From assembly GCA_021819525.1 (NCBI GenBank), contig JAKAQW010000022.1:1-34910 (forward strand): a DNA stretch of 34,910 bases, written 5' to 3'. Positions 1 to 8,443 of the stretch are shown piece after piece; positions within the stretch are counted from its first letter, which is position 1, and each line of letters begins with the position of its first letter. The position numbers and the translations under genes were made by a program. Below the pieces are notes generated by a model. The model was not told the DNA's origin and ran no database searches. It worked only from the letters and a program-made list of their open reading frames with translations. This stretch comes from Actinomycetes bacterium. GTDB taxonomy: Bacteria > Actinomycetota > Acidimicrobiia > Acidimicrobiales > UBA8190.

Positions 1-47
1 ATCTCCGGGGATGGGACCGCGGGCCCGATCTCGGTCTCGGCTGACTG

Positions 48-767
48 CTACCGCCAGGTCACTGGCCCACCACCCTCCTCCTCGTCGAGCACCAGGGCCA
101 CGGCGAGCCCGTCGTAGCCCTTGGTCCCGACGGTCTGCAGTGCGGTAGCAGACACCCGGCGTTCGGCTGCCATGGCTTCGAAGAGGCGGCGGGTACCGAG
201 CACCCCCGGGTCGTCGTTCGACTCGTCGACGATTGCCCCGTGGCGTACCACATTGTCCACCACGATGAGCGCGCCGGGTCGGGTGAGGCGCATGGCCCAG
301 GCGAAGTACTCGGGGTTCGACGGCTTGTCGGCGTCGACGAAAACCAGGTCGAAGGGGTCCGATCCGTCGTCGACCAGCTTTGCGAGCACATCGACTGCCC
401 GACCCTCCCGCACCTCTACCACTTCGGCCAAGCCGGCCCGTTCGAGGTTGGCCCGTGCCACCTCGGCGTGTGCGGGTTCGAGCTCGATGGTGAGGACCTG
501 TCCGGTCGGCCCGACGGCTCGACCCAGCCAGATAGCGCTGTAGCCGCCGAGCGTGCCGATCTCGAGCACCCGTCGGCTGCCGTGCGCCCTGGCGAGCAGG
601 TGCAGGAGCTTGCCTTGGGTGGCGGAGACGTTGATGGCCGGCAGACCGGCGGCCTCGGCTCGCTCGAGCGCCTCGTCGAGCACAGGGTCGGCTCCGAGCA
701 GGTGGTCTGCGATGTAGTGGTCCACGGCGAGCCACTGCGGATCCTCCATGGGCAGGATGCTAGACAC
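48..767 (-). CDS. class I SAM-dependent O-methyltransferase (CCoAOMT/DUF-type)
   Basis: A 239-residue cytosolic methyltransferase of the catechol/caffeoyl-CoA O-methyltransferase fold (methyltransf_3 family). The SAM-binding motif I is visible as VLEIGTLGGYSAIWLGRA at about residues 67-84. The motif that carries the metal-binding acidic residues is FVDADKPSNPEYF, followed by a typical post-motif GALIVVDNVV. Length is slightly above the usual 215-225. The GTG start at 767 has a GGAG about ten bases upstream. An in-frame ATG at 749 (MEDPQWLAV) lacks a good ribosome binding site but would give the more usual N-terminus. The substrate cannot be read from the sequence. It diverges from the sigma-factor gene with a roughly 60 bp shared promoter region. 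Confidence 0.9.
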   Translation of the reverse strand: MSSILPMEDPQWLAVDHYIADHLLGADPVLDEALERAEAAGLPAINVSATQGKLLHLLARAHGSRRVLEIGTLGGYSAIWLGRAVGPTGQVLTIELEPAHAEVARANLERAGLAEVVEVREGRAVDVLAKLVDDGSDPFDLVFVDADKPSNPEYFAWAMRLTRPGALIVVDNVVRHGAIVDESNDDPGVLGTRRLFEAMAAERRVSATALQTVGTKGYDGLAVALVLDEEEGGGPVTWR

Positions 768-827
768 GAGGTGTGACTCCGGGAACCGTGCCGGGGTGTG
801 GTGCGTCTCAGAGATGTGGGAGCAGAT

Positions 828-1319
828 ATGTCAGGCAGGAGGAGCGCCGCCGGGGCAGGGTCGCCGTGGCCGGTCGACTTCGACGCGCTCTACCGCGAAC
901 GGTTCGACCCGATGGTCAGGCTCGCAGCGCTGCTCACCGGATCGGTGGCTGTCGCCGAGGAGATCGTGCAGGACGCCTTCGTCCGCTGCGCGCTCGCGCT
1001 CGATCGAGTCGAGCAGCCTCGAGCCTACCTGCGCGTCGCCGTGGTGAACGGCTGCCGGAGCTATCACCGGCGCCGGGTGCTGACGCTCGGCCTGCGGCCC
1101 CGTACCGGGGCGCTGTCGGAGGCCAGCGAACCCGAGCTGCACGAGCTGTCCGACGTCCTCGCCTTGCTCCCGGTGCGCCAACGCACCGTCTTGGTCCTGC
1201 GCTACTACGCCGATCTGAGCGAGGCGGAGATCGCGGAGGTCCTGGAGTGCCGACCCGGCACGGTGAAGTCGCTTGCCCATCGCGGTCTCGAGCGCCTCCG
1301 GGCACTGGTCGAGCTGTGA
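828..1319 (+). CDS. SigE-family RNA polymerase sigma-70 factor (ECF type)
   Basis: A 163-residue ECF-type sigma factor that would direct RNA polymerase to a small regulon. Region 2 covers about residues 12-75, with DFDALYRERFDPMVRLA at its start and EEIVQDAFVRCA in the middle. Region 4 covers about 105-160, with LLPVRQRTVLVLRYYADLSE and the helix-turn-helix EIAEVLECRPGTVKSLAHRG. The ATG at 828 is chosen because GGGAG lies at 818-822; an in-frame GTG at 798 has no such site. The TGA stop overlaps the GTG start of the next gene (GTGA), so the two are translationally coupled, as sigma factors and their regulators often are. The target promoters are unknown. Confidence 0.92.
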   Translation: MSGRRSAAGAGSPWPVDFDALYRERFDPMVRLAALLTGSVAVAEEIVQDAFVRCALALDRVEQPRAYLRVAVVNGCRSYHRRRVLTLGLRPRTGALSEASEPELHELSDVLALLPVRQRTVLVLRYYADLSEAEIAEVLECRPGTVKSLAHRGLERLRALVEL

Positions 1320-2824
1320 CAGACGAGCTGTTCGAGCAGCGTCTTCGCCGGGATCTCCGCCGCCTGGCCGACGAGCTGGTCGACGGCCCGGGCCACGGCC
1401 GGCCGCCTGGTCGGGTGGGGGCGGTGCGTAACCGGGGACCTGGTCGCCGGATCCCCTGGCGGCGAACCCGGCGGCTGCTGTCGCCCGCTGTGGGCCGGAC
1501 GCTGGTGGTGATCTGGCTGCTGGTGGGCGTCTGTCTTGTCGGATCGGGTGTGGTGGCCGGCCAGGTGCTCGCTCACCGCAGGGGCGAGGCGCCACTGCGC
1601 CACGCGCAGCAGGTGGCGGCGATGTCGAGCGTGCCGGGCCCGTACGCCTACTTCTCGCACGGGTCGCTGTGGACGGCCCAACCCGGTGAGACGCCGAAGG
1701 CGGTGGTCCGCGCGGCGAACCCGGGATCGGCCCCGCAGTGGTCGGCTGACGGGAACTGGGTCGCCTACCTGGGCGCTGGCGACCACCTGCACCTGGTGCA
1801 CCCCGACGGCAGCGGCGCTCATCTGGCTCTCGGCGCCACCGTGGCTGCGATGACCTGGTCACCGGTGACGGATCTGCTCGCGGTGGTGCCGAGCTCGGGG
1901 CCCGACCAGGGCGACCTGCTGCTGCTGACCGTTCCGCCCAGCCCGAGTGACGCGCCCGGCGCCGCTGCGGGCACCGGGCAGGCGTCGTTGCCGACGATGG
2001 TGGCCTCGTCGGTGTCCTCCTTCGTCTGGTCGGCGGATGGTACCCAGATCGCCTACAGCGTCGCCGGCACCGGCGCGCAGCCGGACCGGATCGTGGTCTA
2101 CGACGTGGTCACGGGGACGAGCCGGCCGCTCGCCTACGCAGCGCCCGCCGGTGACGGCATCGAGCTGGCAGGCTGGTGGCCTGACGGGGCTGGCGTGCTG
2201 TTCTGGGTGGATCCGGGTCGCTCCTTGGCGGCGGAGGCTACCGGACTGGTTCTGGAGAGCCTGGCGCTGCGGGCCTCGTCGGCAGCGGTGCTGGGCCGCA
2301 GCTTCGTCTACCTGCCCTGGCTGGCCTGGTCGCCGAGCGGGGACCGCCTGCTCATGGTCGAGATGACCGGCGCCTTTCCCTGGCGGGGCAGCCAGCTCGC
2401 ATTGTGTGAGCCGACGTCGGGCACGTGTCATCGGTTGCCCCAGCCGCCAGGGACGGTGAGCATCGACCCGACCTGGTCGCCGAGCGGCCACAGCATCGCC
2501 TTCGTCCGGGCTCCGGTGCTGCGCGCCTCGTCTGCGGGGTCCGGTCTCGACGCCTGGTACACGCAGCGCCGGTTGTGGGTGTCGGCACCCACCGGGGCAG
2601 ATGCCCACCAGGTGCCAGGAGCACTCGCCGGCGCGGCCGAGCCCCAATTCGGCGCGTCGGGGAAGATCATCGACTACGTCACGGGCCAGGCCATCGACAG
2701 CGTGGCCTCCTCGGGGGGCGTGTCCACGCCGATCGCCTCGGGGCTCACCGGGGCCCTCTACACGGCCGGGCCCGACGGCTACGGCAAGCTCCCCTGGGGT
2801 GGCACGGCGGCCTGGGGCCCGTAG
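1316..2824 (+). CDS. membrane-anchored TolB/WD40-like beta-propeller protein, candidate sigma-factor partner
   Basis: A 502-residue protein starting at a GTG that overlaps the sigma-factor stop. A basic cytosolic N-terminal region of about 60 residues is followed by one membrane segment (about residues 62-86, RTLVVIWLLVGVCLVGSGVV). A large extracytoplasmic domain contains repeated PD40/WD40-like blades, seen as APQWSADGNWVAYL, AAMTWSPVTDLLAVV, SSFVWSADGTQIAYS, LAWSPSGDRLLMVE and PTWSPSGHSIAFVR. This layout and the coupling suggest an anti-sigma or sensor role. However, no HxxxCxxC zinc anti-sigma motif is present, so that role is inferred from context only. The sequence after the stop still looks codon-biased in the same frame (see findings). 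Confidence 0.8.
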   Translation: MTDELFEQRLRRDLRRLADELVDGPGHGRPPGRVGAVRNRGPGRRIPWRRTRRLLSPAVGRTLVVIWLLVGVCLVGSGVVAGQVLAHRRGEAPLRHAQQVAAMSSVPGPYAYFSHGSLWTAQPGETPKAVVRAANPGSAPQWSADGNWVAYLGAGDHLHLVHPDGSGAHLALGATVAAMTWSPVTDLLAVVPSSGPDQGDLLLLTVPPSPSDAPGAAAGTGQASLPTMVASSVSSFVWSADGTQIAYSVAGTGAQPDRIVVYDVVTGTSRPLAYAAPAGDGIELAGWWPDGAGVLFWVDPGRSLAAEATGLVLESLALRASSAAVLGRSFVYLPWLAWSPSGDRLLMVEMTGAFPWRGSQLALCEPTSGTCHRLPQPPGTVSIDPTWSPSGHSIAFVRAPVLRASSAGSGLDAWYTQRRLWVSAPTGADAHQVPGALAGAAEPQFGASGKIIDYVTGQAIDSVASSGGVSTPIASGLTGALYTAGPDGYGKLPWGGTAAWGP

Positions 2825-2963
2825 CGCGAAGGTCTGGCCACGACGCCGGCGCAGGTCGCCCGGTACCACCACTCGCTCAAGACGTTTCGGGGGTGGCGGC
2901 TGACCGGCGGGCCGGGCAGCTGGCAGTTCGGGCCACCGCGGGCGGCCAGCCGGACGGCGCCTG
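2825..2963. other. short convergent intergenic stretch with coding-like composition
   Basis: This 139-base gap separates the propeller gene from the convergent valS. No hairpin with a T-run was found. Read in the frame of the propeller gene, it stays open past 2950 with mostly G or C at third positions, and would encode a Trp/Tyr/His-containing tail (for example ARYHHSLKTFRGWRLTGG). This looks like former coding sequence beyond a stop that may be secondary. Confidence 0.4.
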
Positions 2964-5585
2964 CTAGCCGGCGGGCACCTGCAGGTAGACCGCGACCGAG
3001 GGCTCGCCCGTCTCCAGCACCTCCCTGACCAGGCCACCTCTTGCGACGCCGCCGGCGTCGGCGACGTCGGAAGCCACCTGCGCGAGCAGCGCCAGTCGGT
3101 CGGCGCGTGCCCGGACGACCAGGCGCTGCACCGGGGCGCGCATCGACTGCTTGGCGTCGCTCTTCGCGCGGCGTACCTCGCCGAGCACCCACGCCGCCAC
3201 GTCGAGCGCGCCGGTGTCCTCGTCGGCTGCTCCTGCCAGCTCGGCGGCTATGGGCCACGGAGCCCGGTGCACCGAGGCCTCGGTGGCGTGCCACCAGGAC
3301 CAGACCTCCTCGGTGACATAGGGCAGCACCGGGGCCAGTAGCCGAAGGACCACCGACAACGCCAACCCCAGTGCGCCGCGCGCCGAGGCCGCGCCCGGGT
3401 CGAGAGGGTCTCCGTAGGCGCGGGTCTTCACGAGCTCGACGTAGTCGTCGCAGAACGACCAGAAGAACGACTCGGTACGGTCCAGCGCCCGGGCGTAGTC
3501 GAACGAATCGAAGGCGGCAGTGGCCTCGGCTACCACGACGCTCAGCGCGCCCAGCATGGCCCGGTCCAGCGGTGCGACGATCGCCTCGGATCCCGGCACC
3601 GGCGCCCCGCTCAGGCGCCCGAGCGCGAACTTCGAGGCGTTCAGCACCTTCATGGCCAGGCGCCGGCCCACTTTCATCTGGCTCTCGTCGAAGGCGGTGT
3701 CCACCCCCGGCCGCCCGCACGCCGCCCAGTACCGCACGGCGTCGGTGCCGTGCTTCTCGAGCAGGTCGATGGGGGTGACCACGTTGCCTTTGGACTTCGA
3801 CATCTTCTTGCGGTCCGGGTCGAGCACCCAGCCCGAGATGGCCACGTCGTGCCAGGGCAGGCTGCCGTGTCCGAGCTCGGCTCGCACCACGGTCGAGAAC
3901 AGCCAGGTCCGGATGATCTCGTGGCTCTGTGGCCGCAGCGACATGGGGAAGACCCGGGCGAAGAGATCCGGGTCGTCCTCCCAGCGGCCGGCGATCTGCG
4001 GGGTGAGCGACGAGGTGGCCCAGGTGTCCAAGACATCGGGGTCGCCGACGAAACCGCCGGGCGTGCCACGCTGCTCGGCGCGATACCCCTCGGGCACGTC
4101 GTCGGAGGGATCCACCGGCAGCGCGGGCTCCTCGGGCAGGATCGGGTGGTCGTGGTCGACGGTGCCGTCTGGGCGAAGCGGGTACCACACAGGCACCGGC
4201 ACCCCGAAGAACCGCTGGCGGCTCACGTTCCAGTCGCTGTTGAGCCCCTCCACCCACGCCTCGTAGCGGTGCACCATGTGGGCGGGGTGCCAGGCCAGCT
4301 CCCGTCCCCGCTCGAGGAGCCGTCGGCGCAGGGCAAGGGTCCGGACGTACCACTGCCGGCTCGACACGATCTCGAGCGGCCGCTCGCCGCGCTCGTAGAA
4401 CTTCACTGGGTGGGTGATGGGCCGGACGTCGCCGACGAGGTCTCCTGAAGCTTCGAGGAGCTCCACCATGCGGCGTTGGGCCTGCTTGACAGTGCGTCCG
4501 GCAAGCTCGGCGTAGGCTGTGGTCGCTGTGGCGGGGTCCTGGCACTCCCAGCCGGGCGAGCCCCACGGCACCGGCAGCAGTCGCCCGTCACGCCCGACGA
4601 TGGTGCGGGTCGGGAGCTCGAGCTCGCGCCACCACTGGACGTCGGTCACGTCGCCGAAGGTGCAGACCATCGCGATGCCCGACCCTTTCTCCGGGTCGGC
4701 CAGCGGGTGGGCCAGCACCGGCACCTGCACCCCGAACAACGGCGTACGCACCTCGCTTCCCAACAGCGGCTGGTAGCGGGCGTCGTCGGGATGCGCGACC
4801 AGCGCCACGCAGGCGGCGAGCAGCTCGGGGCGGGTCGTCTCGATCTCGACGTCGGCCCCGGTGCGCAGCGCGGTGAACCGGAGGCGGTGATAGGCGCCAG
4901 GCAGCTCCCGGTCTTCCATCTCTGCCTGGGAGACCGCTGTCTGGAAGTCGACGTCCCACTGGGTGGGCGCCACCGTCGAGTAGGCGTGGCCGTCGCGCAC
5001 CAGGCGCAGAAAGCCACGCTGGCTGGCGCGTACCGCAGCGGGGGAGATGGTGGTGTAGGAGTACTCCCAGTCCACCGACAGCGCCAGGCGCCGGAAGAGG
5101 GACTCGAAGACCTGCTCGTCTTCGACGGTGAGCTGTCGGCACAGCGAGACGAAGTCGGGTCGCGAGATCGCGACATGGTCCCGGGCCTGCTTGGCGGGCT
5201 CGGCAGGGGGTACGAAGTGAGGGTCGTGGTGCAGCGACGGGTCGCAGCGCACCCCGAAGTAGTTCTGGACCCGGCGCTCGGTGGGCAGGCCGTTGTCGTC
5301 CCAGCCGAGCGGGTAGAACACCGTGTCTCCGCGCATCCGGCGGTACCGGGCGATGGTGTCGGTGTGGGTGTAGGAGAAGACGTGGCCGATGTGCAGCGAG
5401 CCCGACACCGTCGGCGGGGGGGTGTCGATGGCGAAGATCTGCTCGGCCGGCGCGCTGCGGTCGAACCGGTAGGTTCCCTGGGCGTCCCAGCGCGCCGTCC
5501 ACTTCTCCTCGAGCCCCTCGAGCGCCGGGCGGTCGGGGACGACGGGTGCACGGGTGTCGTCTGTGGGTGCGGTGGCGTCGGTCAC
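2964..5585 (-). CDS. valS: valyl-tRNA synthetase
   Basis: An 873-residue class I aminoacyl-tRNA synthetase that charges tRNA-Val in the cytosol. The HIGH motif is exact (SGSLHIGHVFSYTHTD, HIGH at residues 65-68) and the KMSKS loop is present as DRKKMSKSKGN near residue 594. The stretch GWDDNGLPTERRVQNYFGV is typical of the actinobacterial/archaeal-like ValS form. The editing domain lies between the two halves of the Rossmann fold, and an anticodon-binding domain follows KMSKS. The protein ends without the long C-terminal coiled-coil arm of the E. coli type, consistent with its roughly 875-residue length. The start is a GTG. Only 20 bases separate it from the divergent cysS start, so promoter elements must overlap coding sequence. 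Confidence 0.97.
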   Translation of the reverse strand: MTDATAPTDDTRAPVVPDRPALEGLEEKWTARWDAQGTYRFDRSAPAEQIFAIDTPPPTVSGSLHIGHVFSYTHTDTIARYRRMRGDTVFYPLGWDDNGLPTERRVQNYFGVRCDPSLHHDPHFVPPAEPAKQARDHVAISRPDFVSLCRQLTVEDEQVFESLFRRLALSVDWEYSYTTISPAAVRASQRGFLRLVRDGHAYSTVAPTQWDVDFQTAVSQAEMEDRELPGAYHRLRFTALRTGADVEIETTRPELLAACVALVAHPDDARYQPLLGSEVRTPLFGVQVPVLAHPLADPEKGSGIAMVCTFGDVTDVQWWRELELPTRTIVGRDGRLLPVPWGSPGWECQDPATATTAYAELAGRTVKQAQRRMVELLEASGDLVGDVRPITHPVKFYERGERPLEIVSSRQWYVRTLALRRRLLERGRELAWHPAHMVHRYEAWVEGLNSDWNVSRQRFFGVPVPVWYPLRPDGTVDHDHPILPEEPALPVDPSDDVPEGYRAEQRGTPGGFVGDPDVLDTWATSSLTPQIAGRWEDDPDLFARVFPMSLRPQSHEIIRTWLFSTVVRAELGHGSLPWHDVAISGWVLDPDRKKMSKSKGNVVTPIDLLEKHGTDAVRYWAACGRPGVDTAFDESQMKVGRRLAMKVLNASKFALGRLSGAPVPGSEAIVAPLDRAMLGALSVVVAEATAAFDSFDYARALDRTESFFWSFCDDYVELVKTRAYGDPLDPGAASARGALGLALSVVLRLLAPVLPYVTEEVWSWWHATEASVHRAPWPIAAELAGAADEDTGALDVAAWVLGEVRRAKSDAKQSMRAPVQRLVVRARADRLALLAQVASDVADAGGVARGGLVREVLETGEPSVAVYLQVPAG

Positions 5586-5605
5586 GGTCGGATTACCGTA
5601 TCCGA

Positions 5606-7030
5606 GTGGCCCTTCCCCCTGTGAACGACCCGGCCGAGCAGGCCGGGATCCGGCTCTTCGACAGCGCCTCGGGAGCGGTCCGGCCGCTGCGCAGGCGAGA
5701 GCCGGGACGCGTGTCGATGTACGTGTGCGGGCCGACCGTCTACGACGTGCCGCACCTCGGGCACGGGCGGTTCTCCCTGGTCTTCGACGTGCTGCGCCGG
5801 TACCTGCGGTTCTCGGGGCTCGAAGTCCACTACGTGTCGAACATCACCGACGTCGACGACAAGATCCTGGCTCGCGCCGCGGCCGAGGGCCGCTCGCCGC
5901 AGGCGGTGGCCGAGGAGTTCGAGGCGATCTGGTGGTCGGTCATGGACGCTTTGGGCGTCGAGCGCCCCGACGACGTCCCCCACGCCACGGCCTGGGTGCC
6001 GGCCATGGTGGAGATGGTGCAAGAGCTGGTCGCCCGGGGTGTGGCCTACGAGACCGACGACGGGGTCTACCTGGACGTCGGCCAGGTTCCCGGCTACGGG
6101 CTGCTGGCTCTGCAGCCGCTCGACACGCTGCGCGCCGGCGCCCGGGTCGTCTCCACCGACGCCAAGCGCTCCCCCCACGACTTCGCCCTGTGGAAGAAGG
6201 CGGCCGACGGCCACAGCTGGCCCTCCCCGTGGGGGCCAGGGCGTCCCGGCTGGCACACCGAGTGCGTGGTGATGTCGCTCGGGCTGCTCGGGGAGGGCTT
6301 CGACCTGCACGGCGGCGGCCAGGATCTGCGCTTCCCCCATCACGAGAACGAGCGGGCCCAAGCGGTGGCGGCGGGGCGTGCCTTCGCCGGGCACTGGGTG
6401 CACAACGGCTTCGTCGAGGCCGGCGGTGAGAAGATGTCGAAGTCGCTCGGCAATTTCACCTCGCTCACCGAGCTGCTCGAGCAGGCTGATCCCCGGGCCT
6501 TTCGGCTGCTGGTGCTCCGCTCGCACTACCGACGAGGCATCGAGGTGAGCCCCGCGACGGTCGCCGACGCCGGTGACGCGCTGGCCCGCCTCGACGCGCT
6601 GGCCCGCCGGTTCCCCGACGCCGCTGGCCAGGGTCGCCAGATCACGTCGGTGAGCGAGCTGCGAGCCGAGTCCGAAGCCGAGGCCGCTACCTTCGTCGAG
6701 CGCATGGACGACGACCTCGACACGCCCGGTGCGCTGGCCGCGGTGTTCGACATCGTGCGCCGCGCCCATGGCGCAGCCGATGCCGGCGAGGTCGCCGACG
6801 CCGATCGACTGGCCCGCTGCGCGGTGTCGTTGTGCCAGGCCATGGGGCTCGAGCTCCACGGCGACGCGCTCGACACCCCCGACGCCGCCGCGGCCGAGCT
6901 GGTCACCCGGCGCGACGACGCTCGGGCGAAGCGGGACTGGCCCCTGGCCGACGCCCTGCGAGCGCAGCTCGAGGAGAGCGGCTGGGTGGTCGAGGACAGC
7001 CCTGCCGGCACGCGGCTGCGGCGCGCCTGA
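5606..7030 (+). CDS. cysS: cysteinyl-tRNA synthetase
   Basis: A 474-residue class I synthetase that charges tRNA-Cys. The zinc and HIGH region reads YVCGPTVYDVPHLGHGRFS. The further zinc ligands are in GWHTECVVMSLG and FPHHENERAQA, and KMSKS is in GEKMSKSLGNFTS. A C-terminal DALR-type helical domain follows. Length and the DALR tail separate it from the mycothiol ligase MshC, a shorter paralogue with a different YVCG context. The GTG at 5606 is taken as start because it gives the usual short N-terminus; a second in-frame GTG at 5621 is equally possible. It diverges from valS. Confidence 0.96.
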   Translation: MALPPVNDPAEQAGIRLFDSASGAVRPLRRREPGRVSMYVCGPTVYDVPHLGHGRFSLVFDVLRRYLRFSGLEVHYVSNITDVDDKILARAAAEGRSPQAVAEEFEAIWWSVMDALGVERPDDVPHATAWVPAMVEMVQELVARGVAYETDDGVYLDVGQVPGYGLLALQPLDTLRAGARVVSTDAKRSPHDFALWKKAADGHSWPSPWGPGRPGWHTECVVMSLGLLGEGFDLHGGGQDLRFPHHENERAQAVAAGRAFAGHWVHNGFVEAGGEKMSKSLGNFTSLTELLEQADPRAFRLLVLRSHYRRGIEVSPATVADAGDALARLDALARRFPDAAGQGRQITSVSELRAESEAEAATFVERMDDDLDTPGALAAVFDIVRRAHGAADAGEVADADRLARCAVSLCQAMGLELHGDALDTPDAAAAELVTRRDDARAKRDWPLADALRAQLEESGWVVEDSPAGTRLRRA

Positions 7031-7070
7031 CGGTGAGCGTCGAGGCAGCTGGCGCCTGCCCGCCTCGTAG

Positions 7071-7086
7071 GTTACTGTAGAGTAAC
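7071..7086. promoter_or_regulatory. perfect 6-bp inverted repeat, candidate repressor operator of the acyl-CoA dehydrogenase
   Basis: GTTACT and AGTAAC flank a four-base GTAG spacer, giving a perfect dyad 44 bases ahead of the acyl-CoA dehydrogenase start. The local AT-rich sequence also resembles a -10 element. Operators of this size and symmetry are typical of TetR-family regulators of fatty-acid genes, but no regulator gene is adjacent. Confidence 0.5.
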
Positions 7087-7129
7087 TACTTCGTACCGGG
7101 GCCGAGCTCGGCGCCAGGAGGAGACCACC

Positions 7130-8347
7130 ATGTCGCAACCGTTCTCGCTGGATCTCTCCGAGGACCAGCTGCAGATCCAGAAGTGGGTCCACGACTTCGC
7201 CGAGCAGACCATCCGGCCCGCAGCCCACGAGTGGGACGAGCGAGAGGAGTTCCCGTGGCCCATCGTGGAAGAGGCAGCGAAGATCGGTCTGTACTCCTTC
7301 GAGTTCGTGAGCCAGGGCTATCTCGACGAAGGCGGGCTGACCATGCCCATCGCCTGCGAGGAGCTGGCCTGGGGTGACGCCGGCATCGGCCTGGCGATCT
7401 TGGGCAGCACGCTCGGTCTGGCGGGCATCGCCTCGAGCGGCACCCCCGAGCAGCTCTTCGAGTGGGGTCCGCAGTGCTACGGCACCCCGGAGAAGATCCA
7501 GCTGGCCGCGTTCTGCGTGTCGGAGCCCGATGCCGGATCCGACGTGAGCTCGCTTCGGACCCGCGCCGTGTACGACGAGGCCAAAGACGAGTGGGTGCTC
7601 AACGGCACCAAGACGTGGATCACCAACGGCGGGATCGCCGACATCCACGTCGTGGTGGCCAGTGTCGACGCCGAGCTGGGCGCCCGTGGCCAGGCCAGCT
7701 TCGTGGTGCCACCGGGCACCGCCGGGCTCAGCCAGGGCCAGAAGTTCCAGAAGATGGGGATCCGCGCCTCGCACACCGCAGAGGTGGTCCTCGACGACGT
7801 GCGGGTGCCGGGGCGCTGCCTGCTCGGAGGCAAGGAGAAGCTCGACGAGAAGCTGGCCCGGGCCCGCGAGGGCAAGCGGTCGAGCTCCCAGGCAGCGTTG
7901 GCCACCTTCGAGGCGACCCGCCCGGCGGTGGGCGCCCAGGCACTGGGCATCGCCCGGGCGGCCTACGAGTACGCGCTCGAGTACGCGAAGGAGCGGCGGG
8001 CCTTCGGCCGGGCCATCATCGAGAACCAGGCCATCGCCTTCAAGCTGGCGGACATGAAGACCAGGATCGATGCCAGCCGGCTGCTCGTGTGGCGCGCCGC
8101 GTGGATGGCCGGCAGCGGCAAGCAGTTCGAGTCGGGCGAGGGCTCGATGTCCAAGCTGTACGCCGGGGAGACGGCGGTGGCGGTCACCGAGGAAGCCATC
8201 CAGATCATGGGCGGCTACGGCTACATCCGCGAGCACCCGGTGGAGCGCTGGCACCGCGACTCCAAGATCTTCACCATCTTCGAGGGGACCTCCGAGATCC
8301 AGCGCCTCGTGATCGCCCGGGCGATCTCCGGGGTGCACGTCCGGTAG
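7130..8347 (+). CDS. acyl-CoA dehydrogenase family protein
   Basis: A 405-residue FAD enzyme that introduces the alpha-beta double bond into an acyl-CoA. The N-terminal helical domain is followed by the middle beta domain with the FAD-binding signature (AAFCVSEPDAGSDVSSLRTR, then KTWITNGGIADIHVVV). A C-terminal helical domain ends in IFTIFEGTSEIQRLVIAR, where the Glu of FEGT is the usual catalytic base position. GGYGYIREHPVERWHRDSK is also a family hallmark. Length is normal. A strong AGGAGGAG site lies about seven bases before the ATG. The gene stands alone behind the inverted repeat at 7071-7086. Chain-length preference cannot be decided from the sequence. Confidence 0.95.
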   Translation: MSQPFSLDLSEDQLQIQKWVHDFAEQTIRPAAHEWDEREEFPWPIVEEAAKIGLYSFEFVSQGYLDEGGLTMPIACEELAWGDAGIGLAILGSTLGLAGIASSGTPEQLFEWGPQCYGTPEKIQLAAFCVSEPDAGSDVSSLRTRAVYDEAKDEWVLNGTKTWITNGGIADIHVVVASVDAELGARGQASFVVPPGTAGLSQGQKFQKMGIRASHTAEVVLDDVRVPGRCLLGGKEKLDEKLARAREGKRSSSQAALATFEATRPAVGAQALGIARAAYEYALEYAKERRAFGRAIIENQAIAFKLADMKTRIDASRLLVWRAAWMAGSGKQFESGEGSMSKLYAGETAVAVTEEAIQIMGGYGYIREHPVERWHRDSKIFTIFEGTSEIQRLVIARAISGVHVR

Positions 8348-8443
8348 CTCTGACCTGCTCTTGCACGTGCTGTGGCAGCTCACGGCGCGTGACCGTTGGC
8401 TGGTATCGCGCGGGATTGCTGGATAACGACTCCCCTCGGTCTC

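Noticed and set aside
1-47. Possible end of a gene to the left of the methyltransferase
   Set aside because: The 47 bases are too few to support any call.
1316-2824. Classical zinc-binding anti-sigma factor
   Set aside because: No HxxxCxxC motif is present in the N-terminal part; only gene context supports a sigma-partner role.
2779-4566. A 595-codon minus-strand open frame inside valS
   Set aside because: It lies in another frame of a clear valS; its Arg/Pro/Gly-rich product is typical of shadow frames.
5606-7030. Mycothiol ligase MshC as identity of the CysS-like protein
   Set aside because: The length of 474 residues, the YVCGPTVYD context and the C-terminal DALR-type domain fit CysS, not the shorter MshC.
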